Positions 16,713 to 23,463 of a stretch of 30,965 nucleotides of DNA are shown in pieces. Every line of letters begins with the position of its first letter. Within the stretch, counting starts at the first letter, position 1. The translations under genes and the position numbers were made by a program. Under the pieces are notes generated by a model, which saw only the letters and a program-made list of their open reading frames with translations, had not been told where the DNA came from and ran no database searches. Source of the stretch: Clostridia bacterium (GTDB lineage: Bacteria; Bacillota_A; Clostridia; Christensenellales; UBA1242); NCBI GenBank assembly GCA_028701635.1, contig JAQVQJ010000004.1, positions 1 to 30,965 on the forward strand. Direction: 5' to 3'.

Positions 16713-16912
16713 GTGGGAACATAAAAACTAATGATGGATATTTTCCAACTGTAAAAGACTTTGAAGATTATTGGAAGGCAAGAGAAAAAAAAGCATTTAA
16801 GAGAGGAAGGAAAGAAACAATCATAGAGATTATAAGTGAAATTGAAGAAAGACAAGATGAAGAAGGAATGATCAATGCAAATAAATTAAAAAAATACCTA
16901 GAAAGAAAATGA
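16709..16912 (+). CDS. 67-aa charged helical protein, unknown
   Basis: Overlaps both neighbours as ATGA. The first 20 residues are polar, then a long Lys/Arg/Glu helix (about 22-65) that could form a coiled coil. No recognised family. Confidence 0.72.
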   Translation: MSGNIKTNDGYFPTVKDFEDYWKAREKKAFKRGRKETIIEIISEIEERQDEEGMINANKLKKYLERK

Positions 16913-17268
16913 ACATAGAAAAAGAAGAATTTAATAAATTAAAGCAATTAGATAGGATTGAATTTAGACAAAAACAAGATAGAATTTTGAAATATTTTTC
17001 TTCAAATTTTACTATTACTTTTGGATTTTTTGCAGTTCTTTTTACTTTATTAGGATATATTTTGTTATTTAGTTTTGGAAATTATATTTCAAGTAGTTCA
17101 TTAAATTATTATCTAAATGCTTTTGCTTTGACAAGTAGGATCTGGATATTTGGAATATTTATGGCATTTATAATGGACATTGTAATGTTTCTAAAAAGAA
17201 AAAAAGAATTAAAAAACTTAGAGAAAGAATATTTTGAAATAAACATTAAGGAAAAAAAGAAAAAATGA
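16909..17268 (+). CDS. 119-aa membrane protein, two helices
   Basis: A charged N-terminal helix (about 1-25) is followed by hydrophobic segments near 30-55 and 70-95 and a Lys-rich C-terminus. Codons are more AT-rich than the surrounding genes. Joined by ATGA overlaps before and after. No recognised family. Confidence 0.78.
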   Translation: MNIEKEEFNKLKQLDRIEFRQKQDRILKYFSSNFTITFGFFAVLFTLLGYILLFSFGNYISSSSLNYYLNAFALTSRIWIFGIFMAFIMDIVMFLKRKKELKNLEKEYFEINIKEKKKK

Positions 17269-17507
17269 ACATAGACATTACAGATCTAACAAGTTATGAA
17301 ATAATCCAAATACTCACTAATTATCCGAGAGGGCAATTAGTAACTAAACAAAATAGAATCTTTTGGGATTCTGTGAGCCTTGAGCCTGTTCTGAAACCCA
17401 ACGAGGCTGTAAGGAACTTTGATCCTAGGCAGCCTCCAAGGGGTGAAATGACTATCGGAAAAAGATTTGAAAAAATGTCGGATGTACTTGGGAGTATGGT
17501 TTGCTAG
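17265..17507 (+). CDS. 80-aa soluble protein, unknown
   Basis: Overlaps the previous stop as ATGA. Contains short alpha/beta elements and a Pro/Arg-rich middle (NFDPRQPPRGEMTIGKRF). It has more GC than its neighbours, including several CpG, so it may have a different origin. No recognised family. Confidence 0.68.
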   Translation: MNIDITDLTSYEIIQILTNYPRGQLVTKQNRIFWDSVSLEPVLKPNEAVRNFDPRQPPRGEMTIGKRFEKMSDVLGSMVC

Positions 17508-17510
17508 AAA

Positions 17511-17816
17511 ATGAAAGATAAATATAAAAAAGCAGTAAAAACTAGAATGGAAAGAGGAAGTTATAAACATTCAGAAGAGCAAAAAAAAAAGATTTCTAAT
17601 CCAGAAACATTTAGAGATAAATTTTTAAAAGGTATAGGATATTTTGTAATAATTAATGTATCTCTTGTTTTATTGCTTAGTTTTTTTAAAATAATATATA
17701 AGAATTTCCAAAATTCTTCAGTTCAATATTTATTATATTATTTCTTAATTTCTATGATATTGATTCTGGGGGTTTATATAATCTTGTTACAAAATGAAAA
17801 AAATGGAAAAAAATAA
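17511..17816 (+). CDS. 101-aa membrane protein, two helices
   Basis: A basic N-terminal region of about 40 residues (KEDK-type charges, RMERGSYKHSEEQKKK) precedes two hydrophobic helices (about 43-62 and 72-94). The layout resembles the 16909 protein, but no sequence relationship is clear. It overlaps the next gene by 23 bases. Confidence 0.75.
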   Translation: MKDKYKKAVKTRMERGSYKHSEEQKKKISNPETFRDKFLKGIGYFVIINVSLVLLLSFFKIIYKNFQNSSVQYLLYYFLISMILILGVYIILLQNEKNGKK

Positions 17817-18288
17817 CAAAAACCCAGTAGTGAATTGGTGGAATAATCTAAAGAACACAAAGAAGAATTATCAGAAAGTTAAATCTTCTCCTTATGCATC
17901 ATTAGTTTTTGCTCTAAAAGTTAGAAAGATGATCTTGATTCCTCTGATCCTTTTCATTATCTGGAAGGGTTATGACACAATAAGAAGTTACAATGTTGAT
18001 GGAGTGATGGGAGTGGTTGGGAAGATCATTATGTTGGCAGTTTTCATTTATCTTGTTTGGAGGATCTATAGAACGATTCCTGCAGCAAAAAAGCAAATAG
18101 AATATTACAGGAAATATCCTCATGTAATTAACTATTGCCCAACGAATGTTAAGGAAGATGTTGATGACATCTTGAACAAGATAAAACAAAATCAAATACA
18201 AGAAATTGAAAGGAGGAATCAGAATGTTCCAAAAAAAACAAAAGACAGTGGAAAAACCAAAAGTAGTTCCAACACCACAAGAGATTGA
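17794..18288 (+). CDS. 164-aa membrane protein, two helices
   Basis: Starts at ATG 17794 or 17803, both inside the end of the previous gene. A basic N-terminus is followed by hydrophobic helices (about 44-62 and 73-92) and a charged C-terminal half with NYCPTNVKEDVDDILNKIKQ and a Ser/Thr/Lys tail. The final 65 bases are also used, in another frame, by the next gene. No recognised family. Confidence 0.78.
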   Translation: MKKMEKNNKNPVVNWWNNLKNTKKNYQKVKSSPYASLVFALKVRKMILIPLILFIIWKGYDTIRSYNVDGVMGVVGKIIMLAVFIYLVWRIYRTIPAAKKQIEYYRKYPHVINYCPTNVKEDVDDILNKIKQNQIQEIERRNQNVPKKTKDSGKTKSSSNTTRD

Positions 18289-18478
18289 AGAGCTGGATGA
18301 ATTTGAAGATGCAGTTGTTGAAGAACAAAGGCCAAAAAAAAACGAGCCATCTATAGAAGATCAAGTGGAAGAGGAATCAGAAGATGAGGAACTTACAGAA
18401 GAGGCAGTGAAGAATGCTTTACTGAATCATGAAGAAAGAATTCGTAGAATTGAACACCACTTAAGACTTGATTTTTAA
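18224..18478 (+). CDS. 84-aa acidic protein, unknown
   Basis: Start chosen at ATG 18224 because AGGAGG lies nine bases upstream; the frame could extend to a TTG at 18206. Strongly acidic (about 30 Asp/Glu), mostly disordered in the first half, then a helix with EEAVKNALLNHEERIRRIEHH. It overlaps the previous gene by 65 bases out of frame and abuts the next. Possibly a chaperone-like or coiled-coil partner of the flanking membrane proteins. Confidence 0.75.
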   Translation: MFQKKQKTVEKPKVVPTPQEIEELDEFEDAVVEEQRPKKNEPSIEDQVEEESEDEELTEEAVKNALLNHEERIRRIEHHLRLDF

Positions 18479-18479
18479 A

Positions 18480-18923
18480 ATGTTGAAAAAAATACCCAAG
18501 GAGAAATGGATGAATTTTTCAGAAGATGAAAAAAGATTTTATGAACTTGAGTATAAAAAAGCATTTGAAAAGAACAAGAGATTCACAGTGGTTTCAACAA
18601 GAGCAATAGCCTTGCTATGTGTTTTTGCTTTATTTTTTATAGGCTTTGCAATGATGAATGCAGTGAAAGAGTATGGACAGATTAAAGATCAATATGGAGA
18701 TCAAGCCTTCTGTTATCTTTGTGGATTAGAATCAAATAAGAAATGTGAATGCCAATATCAATCAACAATGTACTCCCACGACGATTTCATGTTAACAGAA
18801 GAATATTCTCTTCAACTTGCAGAGTATAATGCAGGAGAATGCAAGAGATCAAAGATCATAGGAAGTCAAGGAGATAAGAAAGATCTCCCAGATAATTTCA
18901 CAATAAACACTCCTTTTAGATAA
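18480..18923 (+). CDS. Single-pass membrane protein with Cys cluster
   Basis: 147 aa from the ATG at 18480, which lies two bases after the upstream stop. A charged N-terminal part is followed by one helix (about 40-60) and then a domain with FCYLCGLESNKKCECQY, a CxxC...CxC set that could bind zinc or form disulfides if exported. A further Cys follows near residue 122. No family was recognised. It is the last gene of the 16242 operon. Confidence 0.78.
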   Translation: MLKKIPKEKWMNFSEDEKRFYELEYKKAFEKNKRFTVVSTRAIALLCVFALFFIGFAMMNAVKEYGQIKDQYGDQAFCYLCGLESNKKCECQYQSTMYSHDDFMLTEEYSLQLAEYNAGECKRSKIIGSQGDKKDLPDNFTINTPFR

Positions 18924-18930
18924 ATCGGTA

Positions 18931-18940
18931 TATTTATAAA
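18931..18940 (+). promoter_or_regulatory. TATA box for the 18962 gene
   Basis: TATTTATAAA is centred about 25 nt before the ATG at 18962, within GGTATATTTATAAA, which shares the 3' half of the conserved promoter word. Indicates a leaderless mRNA. Confidence 0.7.
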
Positions 18941-18961
18941 GTACTTATGATATACTTATGT

Positions 18962-19069
18962 ATGTTTGAAGAAAAACAAGAACAATTAGAGGAAGATGTT
19001 AGTGATTTCCTAATTAATTCTAATGCCAAAGAAAAGGCTCCAAAGAATCTGGAGGATCTAGGACTATGA
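18962..19069 (+). CDS. 35-aa acidic miniprotein
   Basis: Supported by a TATA box at the standard 25-nt distance and by an ATGA overlap with the AbrB-like gene that follows. Acidic, one helix (EEKQEQLEEDVSDFLI), no recognised family. It may act with the AbrB-like protein. Confidence 0.6.
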   Translation: MFEEKQEQLEEDVSDFLINSNAKEKAPKNLEDLGL

Positions 19070-19239
19070 GAAAAAGAAAAATAATTAAGAGAGGAGAAAA
19101 CAGTTTTGCAATTGCATTAATGAAATCAGATATGGATGACTTTGGCCTTGTTGAAGGAGATGAAGTTGATATTGATGATTTAAATTTAATTGAACAAGAT
19201 ACTTCTGAATTTAACGAGGAGGCGAAGAAAAATGAATAA
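19066..19239 (+). CDS. AbrB-like (swapped-hairpin) protein
   Basis: 57 aa. The sequence KRKIIKRGENSFAIALMKSD, then LVEGDEVDIDDL, has the beta-hairpin pattern of SpoVT/AbrB-type DNA-binding or antitoxin proteins. It begins with the same MRKRKI and contains the same DEVDI-DL block as the protein at 27341, so the two are paralogues. It overlaps the genes on each side. It probably acts as a dimeric regulator; a cognate toxin is not evident. Confidence 0.7.
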   Translation: MRKRKIIKRGENSFAIALMKSDMDDFGLVEGDEVDIDDLNLIEQDTSEFNEEAKKNE

Positions 19240-19387
19240 AGAACAATTAGAAGAGGAAATGTATGAATCATATTACTCTCAAGTAAATCCATTTAAAATT
19301 AGCTTTGAAGAATCACAAGCAGATCATTATTTAATAAAAAAGATTATAAATAGTTATGAAAAGACAGTAGAGGAGGTTAAGAAATAA
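19232..19387 (+). CDS. 51-aa helical protein, unknown
   Basis: Start set at ATG 19232 by the GAGGAGG site seven to nine bases upstream. Acidic helix, then NPFKISFEESQADHYLIKK and a second helix. It overlaps its neighbours. No recognised family. Confidence 0.68.
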   Translation: MNKEQLEEEMYESYYSQVNPFKISFEESQADHYLIKKIINSYEKTVEEVKK

Positions 19388-19794
19388 TGGATTTAGTAAT
19401 AAATAGTTCAAATGGAGGTTATATCTCAAGTATTTGTAATACTCACATGTTCTTTCCAATAAGAAACAATATTAAGATTGAGATGCTTAGATTAAAGTTT
19501 AATAAAGGAAAAGAAATTTTTTTATCTTATAAAAAAAATTTGGAAGTTACTCCTTCATCAGAATCAATAAAACTATCTAATTTTAGAAATGAAGGAATTG
19601 AAAGTTTTTTAATTGAAGGAACTAAAATAAGTCTTGAATTGTTTGAAAAAGTAAAAAAACAAATGGATGAATTTGGATATTATTTTGAAGATGAATTTTT
19701 TATCCCAAACAAGAAGGAACAACCAGTTGGTTTTTTATTTAAGAAAAATGACGAACGTTGCATTTGTATTATTGCACCAAGAATAGAAGAATAA
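19387..19794 (+). CDS. 135-aa soluble protein, unknown
   Basis: Begins with a TAATG overlap preceded by GAGGAGG. Alternating beta and helix segments, several aromatic patches (EFGYYFEDEFFIP) and a C-terminal CICIIAPRIEE. No membrane segment and no family recognised. The coding sequence is markedly AT-rich. Confidence 0.78.
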   Translation: MDLVINSSNGGYISSICNTHMFFPIRNNIKIEMLRLKFNKGKEIFLSYKKNLEVTPSSESIKLSNFRNEGIESFLIEGTKISLELFEKVKKQMDEFGYYFEDEFFIPNKKEQPVGFLFKKNDERCICIIAPRIEE

Positions 19795-19795
19795 T

Positions 19796-19836
19796 TCGCA
19801 CTTCATATCATACTCGCAGAATATCACTAAAACGAA
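19796..19836 (+). repeat. Pre-gene direct repeat, copy 1 (degenerate)
   Basis: AATATCACTAAAACGAA (19820-19836) is identical to the 3' half of the repeats at 20047 and 20268. ACTTCATA further upstream is shared with copy 3. It ends two bases before the ATG at 19839. Confidence 0.75.
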
Positions 19837-19838
19837 CA

Positions 19839-20084
19839 ATGGAAAATAAAACAGCTTATCCAGAATGGGAAGATAGAATTAAAAGAGAGATAGAAATTCT
19901 TTTCTCTGAATGGGGGAGAGAATTACAACTAAATTTAGTAGCACAAGGATATGAGGATATATTATTTAATAGATTAATAGTTTTATTTGGTTCTGGATTT
20001 ACTGCTATTAAAATTATAAAGAATTTAAGAGAAGAAATTTCACCTTTGTCCTCAACTAAAAATATCACTAAAACGAAAAAATGA
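19839..20084 (+). CDS. 81-aa protein preceded by repeat, unknown
   Basis: Start chosen at ATG 19839 directly after the repeat. Mostly helical, with EWEDRIKREIEILFSEWGREL and a hydrophobic helix near 45-60. Its last 13 residues (SPLSSTKNITKTKK) are encoded by repeat copy 2, so the repeat appears to have been joined to the gene's 3' end. It overlaps the next ATG. No recognised family. Confidence 0.72.
   Translation: MENKTAYPEWEDRIKREIEILFSEWGRELQLNLVAQGYEDILFNRLIVLFGSGFTAIKIIKNLREEISPLSSTKNITKTKK
20047..20077 (+). repeat. Pre-gene direct repeat, copy 2
   Basis: A 31-base repeat made of TGTCCTCAACTAAA followed by AATATCACTAAAACGAA, identical to copy 3 at 20268-20298. It ends three bases before the ATG at 20081. 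TAAAAATAT inside could serve as a weak TATA box about 21 nt from the start codon. Confidence 0.85.
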
Positions 20085-20266
20085 AAACAATAGATTGGTT
20101 AATAACTGTATATCCTTGCAGAGGAGATTATTGTTACTTTGGAGAATCATTTTGTTCTTATTTTCCATTGCACATACTAATTCCATTCTTAATAATTTCA
20201 ATAGTTGGAATTGTGTATGGATTTAGAAATTTAAAATACTGGAGAGCAAAGGAAAAAACTTCATAA
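20081..20266 (+). CDS. 61-aa single-pass membrane protein
   Basis: N-terminal part with three Cys (YPCRGDYCYFGESFCSY) that may sit outside the membrane, one long hydrophobic helix (about 30-50) and a basic tail. Flanked on both sides by the 31-base repeat, so it looks like a removable cassette. No recognised family. Confidence 0.7.
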   Translation: MKTIDWLITVYPCRGDYCYFGESFCSYFPLHILIPFLIISIVGIVYGFRNLKYWRAKEKTS

Positions 20267-20267
20267 T

Positions 20268-20298
20268 TGTCCTCAACTAAAAATATCACTAAAACGAA
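20268..20298 (+). repeat. Pre-gene direct repeat, copy 3
   Basis: All 31 bases match copy 2, with 221 bp between their starts. Ends five bases before the ATG of the serine recombinase gene. Could be a recombinase site, a shared promoter, or a translation leader. Confidence 0.85.
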
Positions 20299-20303
20299 CT
20301 AAA

Positions 20304-20984
20304 ATGAAAGTAGCAATCTATCTTAGAACATCAACAGATGATCAGAATCCAGAGAATCAGTTGGAAGATTGCCAGAAGATAAATAATTATGGAGATCCAG
20401 AGATTTTTGAAGAAAAACAATCTGCATGGAAGGATGAAAAGGAAAGAGAGAAACTAGAGATTCTAAAAAGAATAATAAGGAAAGAGGGATTAGATCATTT
20501 AATAATTTGGGATTTTGATAGATTATTTAGAAATAGAGAAAGATTCAAAGAGTTCCTTTTGTTTCTGAAATCCTATAAAGTCCAATTACATTCTTTTAGG
20601 CAACAGTGGATGGAAGAGATCAATAAAGTTCCTGCTCCTTGGAATGAAATTGTTTATGATATGTTAATTAATGTTTTTGGATGGATGGCAGAAGAAGAAT
20701 CCAAGAAAAAATCTGATCGTGTAAAAATTGCCTTCAAAAACAAGAAAGGAAAAAAGTGGGGAAGGCCCTCAATCTCAAAAAATACTCAAGAAGAAATAAT
20801 TAAATTGTTTAAGGAAGGAAAATCAATCAGAGAAATTTGTTCTCAAATTGAATACTGGGATAAGAACAGAAATAAGAAAAACATCTCAAGAGGGGCTGTC
20901 CATAAAATCATCACAGAATTTAGGCATGAAAATCCTTCGTATTCAGATAGTTCAAAAAAGGTTCCTTTAAATGACAAAAAATGA
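20304..20984 (+). CDS. Serine recombinase (resolvase/invertase family)
   Basis: 226 aa. N-terminal resolvase domain with YLRTSTDDQNPENQ (nucleophile Ser10 and Arg8) and IIWDFDRLFRNRERF, containing the conserved D-R-L-x-R segment, then a helix-turn-helix tail (about 155-210, GRPSISKNTQEEIIKLFKEG and a second helix with RGAVHKI). The length fits a small resolvase/invertase rather than a large serine integrase. It could resolve circle multimers or recombine the 31-base repeats beside it; one copy ends five bases before its start codon. It overlaps the next gene as ATGA. Confidence 0.92.
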   Translation: MKVAIYLRTSTDDQNPENQLEDCQKINNYGDPEIFEEKQSAWKDEKEREKLEILKRIIRKEGLDHLIIWDFDRLFRNRERFKEFLLFLKSYKVQLHSFRQQWMEEINKVPAPWNEIVYDMLINVFGWMAEEESKKKSDRVKIAFKNKKGKKWGRPSISKNTQEEIIKLFKEGKSIREICSQIEYWDKNRNKKNISRGAVHKIITEFRHENPSYSDSSKKVPLNDKK

Positions 20985-21139
20985 AAACTAAACTAGAAAT
21001 TGAAAGCAGATTACTTGAACTCATGCAATTTGAGAAAGAGCATGGGAACAAACAATTGAAAGAATCTAGAATGAGCCCAAGAAGGCAAGGGAAGATCAGA
21101 GCCTTGAGATGGGTTTTGGGTTTAGGAGAAATGAAATGA
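20981..21139 (+). CDS. 52-aa basic protein, unknown
   Basis: Overlaps the recombinase stop as ATGA. Helical and basic, with LLELMQFEKEHGNKQLKESR then SPRRQGKIRALRWVLG. It could assist DNA binding by the recombinase, judged only from charge and coupling. Confidence 0.65.
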   Translation: MKTKLEIESRLLELMQFEKEHGNKQLKESRMSPRRQGKIRALRWVLGLGEMK

Positions 21140-21291
21140 ACTGGGTTATGAGGTGGCTTAGGTTAAGAAGGATAAGAAAGAATCTGAAAAATAGAAGTCC
21201 AGAAGAAGTTGCTGATCTAGTTGTTAGGGCAGGAATTGATCTTCTTATAAGAGATGAAATAAGAAAGATTCTCAAAAAAGAATTTAAATAA
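21136..21291 (+). CDS. 51-aa basic helical protein, unknown
   Basis: Start set at ATG 21136, which overlaps the upstream stop (TGA at 21137-21139) and follows AGGAG by eight bases. The frame remains open to an ATG at 21109. Arg-rich first half (RWLRLRRIRKNLKNR), then a helix. Its last eight bases overlap a convergent gene. No recognised family. Confidence 0.65.
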   Translation: MNWVMRWLRLRRIRKNLKNRSPEEVADLVVRAGIDLLIRDEIRKILKKEFK

Positions 21292-21535
21292 AATCATTCA
21301 CATCTTCAACTAGTTCTAAGTTTCCTTTAAGGAAACAATAACAATAATCATCCAGATCTGCATAGAAGTAAGAATCATGAACTCTTTTATCCATCTCACA
21401 AATATCATAAGCACAAGTCTGCCTTTTGAGTTCATACTGCTGCCCTGCTCTAAAAATCAAAACTAGGGCCACTAGAGAGCAAATAAGGAGTATCAGAGCA
21501 ATGATTGCAGTGATCTTCCATCCTGTTTTTTCCAT
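21284..21535 (-). CDS. 83-aa single-pass membrane protein with Cys-rich outer part
   Basis: An N-terminal helix (about 8-30) is followed by about 50 residues with CAYDICEMD and DDYCYCFLKG, four or more cysteines likely outside the membrane. A TATA-like AATAAATA centred at about 21560 gives the usual 25-nt spacing to the ATG, overlapping the end of the upstream gene. The opposite-strand gene ends inside its 3' end. No recognised family. Confidence 0.72.
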   Translation of the reverse strand: MEKTGWKITAIIALILLICSLVALVLIFRAGQQYELKRQTCAYDICEMDKRVHDSYFYADLDDYCYCFLKGNLELVEDVNDFI

Positions 21536-21555
21536 AAGAAATCAAGGGGTTAACA

Positions 21556-21705
21556 CTATTTATTCTTTTTCTTTTTCACAATGGCCCCAACAATCCAAAT
21601 AATCAAATAGATCAATCCAAAGAATCTTCCTAAGTATGTCCAGACAAGGGCAAAGCCAATGAACTTAAGAATGAATTTAAAGATCTTTAGGAGAATTGAT
21701 GTCAT
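21556..21705 (-). CDS. 49-aa membrane miniprotein
   Basis: Begins one base after the stop of the HNH gene and ends 20 bases before the next start. Two hydrophobic stretches (about 5-25 and 28-42) and a Lys-rich end (KKKKNK). Tight spacing in a minus-strand operon supports it; function unknown. Confidence 0.6.
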   Translation of the reverse strand: MTSILLKIFKFILKFIGFALVWTYLGRFFGLIYLIIWIVGAIVKKKKNK

Positions 21706-21706
21706 C

Positions 21707-22198
21707 TTAAAATAATAATTTATTTGATTTTTTTAGATTACAATTTTTGCAAGAAGATTGGAGATTATCCAAATTATTTGTTCCTCCAACTGAAATTGGA
21801 ATTATATGATCTACTTCTTCTGCTACTTTAGTACATCCATCCAATTGTAATTGACATAAATTTTTATCTCTTTCAAAAATTTCTTTTCTTAATTTATCGG
21901 AAATTGATTCTCTTATAAAAAACCTTATAGGATTTATTTTTGATGGAAAGATTGTTTCTTCATCAATATCACAATAATTAATATAAATTTCAATATTGTC
22001 TTTTTCCAAAGTACAAAAATATTCTTCTGCCTTTGAAACAATTCCAGAAACAAAGTAATTCTGATGATCCTTTAGCCTAATTGTTATTTCCGTTTCTTTG
22101 GTCTTATAAAAAGAAAGCTTTTTCTTAAGAGTATTGATTTGAATCTTATCTCCATGTGAAAAACTTCTATTAGTTTTGTAATCCATTTTCAATATCAT
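21707..22198 (-). CDS. HNH endonuclease
   Basis: 163 aa. The C-terminal HNH domain has C115, C122, the core EVDHIIPISVGG (D130-H131), NNLDN (N145) and C150-x-x-C153, the metal-bound type. The N-terminal 95 residues form a beta-rich domain of unknown role. Starts at ATG 22198 or 22186. GGAG stands only two bases before the first ATG, so the second may be used. It overlaps the zinc-ribbon gene upstream by 29 bases. It may cut DNA in replication, packaging or homing; the context does not decide. Confidence 0.85.
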   Translation of the reverse strand: MILKMDYKTNRSFSHGDKIQINTLKKKLSFYKTKETEITIRLKDHQNYFVSGIVSKAEEYFCTLEKDNIEIYINYCDIDEETIFPSKINPIRFFIRESISDKLRKEIFERDKNLCQLQLDGCTKVAEEVDHIIPISVGGTNNLDNLQSSCKNCNLKKSNKLLF

Positions 22199-22319
22199 TC
22201 TCCTTTTTCTCTTTTAATACTTTTACAGAAGTTTTGCAATTAGGGCAACAACAAAAGTATTCTCTTTCTCCAGAATAATTCCATTCCCATTTACATCTTT
22301 GACAAATTAATTTTACCAT
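22170..22319 (-). CDS. 49-aa zinc-ribbon protein
   Basis: C6-x-x-C9 and a CCCPNC cluster (C23-C28) make a small zinc ribbon. A TATA-like ATATTTAAAT at about 22339-22350 lies 25 nt upstream, so this is the first gene of the minus-strand HNH operon. The final 29 bases overlap the HNH start. Similar short ribbons precede or follow nucleic-acid genes elsewhere in this element (14204, 26516). Confidence 0.68.
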   Translation of the reverse strand: MVKLICQRCKWEWNYSGEREYFCCCPNCKTSVKVLKEKKENDIENGLQN

Positions 22320-22320
22320 G

Positions 22321-22482
22321 TATCTCTATATTAATAAAATTTAAATATTTTTATTTTCATTATATAATAGTACAGAGATACCTACCGACATAAAATAAAT
22401 ATCACACCTTACTAATTAACTTAAAAAGGTTTTTGAAGAGAAATGTTAAAAGAATTAAAATCTAAACACTATATTTATAAAT
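22321..22482. promoter_or_regulatory. Divergent promoter region 22319(-)/22503(+)
   Basis: Gene-free and very AT-rich. It holds the minus-strand TATA (about 22344) and a plus-strand promoter word, AACACTATATTTATAAAT, at 22465-22482 (16 of 18 matches) exactly 25 nt before ATG 22503. TATCTCT (22321-22327) and AGAGATA (22374-22380) form inverted arms around the minus promoter and could be an operator. Confidence 0.65.
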
Positions 22483-22502
22483 TATATAATCTAAATTGAT
22501 TA

Positions 22503-22955
22503 ATGGAAGGAAAAAAAACAATTGATTCTAATTGGCAAAATTATTATGAAGATATATCTGAAATTAGAAAAAGAGTTTATTCATTACTAACGCTTATATA
22601 TGATCCTTATCATTTGAAAAATGCAATAATTGAATTGGCAAAATCTTATAAAACTTTAATCATTTCTCTTTCCCCCTACATAGAAAAACCAAGATTTAAT
22701 ATTTTACAAGAGAAAATAAACAAAACTTTAAAAGAAACTCAAGAATATTTATTTTATTTAGAATATTTGAAAACAAATGTTGTTGAATTTCCTCCCTCAA
22801 AAGAGATCTATGATAACTTAGAAAAGATTATACTAGAGTTAAATTTAATCTTAGATGAATTGGGATTCTTGGCCAGAACTATGAATAGTGAAAATAATTT
22901 GGAAAATACAAAAATAAAAGGGTGGTTAATTGACAATGATAAACCAAGAAGTTGA
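22503..22955 (+). CDS. 150-aa helical protein, unknown
   Basis: First gene of the ATPase operon; the start is fixed by the conserved promoter. Almost wholly helical and charged, without membrane segments. It overlaps the next gene by 20 bases. No recognised family; possibly a partner of the ATPase. Confidence 0.8.
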   Translation: MEGKKTIDSNWQNYYEDISEIRKRVYSLLTLIYDPYHLKNAIIELAKSYKTLIISLSPYIEKPRFNILQEKINKTLKETQEYLFYLEYLKTNVVEFPPSKEIYDNLEKIILELNLILDELGFLARTMNSENNLENTKIKGWLIDNDKPRS

Positions 22956-23463
22956 ATTTAGAGAAATAATCTTAAAGTCATTTCAGAAAATTTTTGAAAT
23001 GTCTTGTAGAGAATTAAAACAGCAAAAAAGAGTATTAATGAGTTCAACAACAAACCAACCAATTGAAATAATTGAAGAAGATTTGAGAAAGGCATATTCC
23101 CAAGCAGTTGAAAATTTAAGTATAATGCTTTTACCCTATTTTAAAAAAGAACAAAAAACAAAAGTAATAGAATTTTATGATATAATGAATTTAGAAATAT
23201 CTTCTTATTCAAACAAGTATAAATCTAAAATAAAGGAATTTTTTATTTCTTATGGTTTAGATTTGGAAAATATAAGTAATATTGATTACTTAAAAGAAAT
23301 AACTAAGTATAGAATTGATCATCAATTAATTATGGCTAAAAATATTTATACTGAAATAAGTGTTCTTCTTCATAAGAATAAATACTTTAAAAGACAGACC
23401 TTTGGAGAGGGAGATAAGAACCAAGATGAAGTAGTGGAAATAGAAGAAATGGAGGATTTATAA
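22936..23463 (+). CDS. 175-aa helical protein, unknown
   Basis: Start set at ATG 22936, with a GGGTGG stretch about 12 bases before; a TTG at 22930 is in frame. Helical throughout, with an acidic C-terminus (EVVEIEEMEDL). Its stop overlaps the ATPase start as TAATG, showing translational coupling. It resembles the previous gene in composition. No recognised family. Confidence 0.8.
   Translation: MINQEVEFREIILKSFQKIFEMSCRELKQQKRVLMSSTTNQPIEIIEEDLRKAYSQAVENLSIMLLPYFKKEQKTKVIEFYDIMNLEISSYSNKYKSKIKEFFISYGLDLENISNIDYLKEITKYRIDHQLIMAKNIYTEISVLLHKNKYFKRQTFGEGDKNQDEVVEIEEMEDL

Noticed and set aside
22442..22498. 18-codon frame beginning ATGTTAAAAG in the 22503 promoter
   Set aside because: It runs through the TATA box and promoter word, so a transcript starting 25 nt after the TATA would not contain its start.
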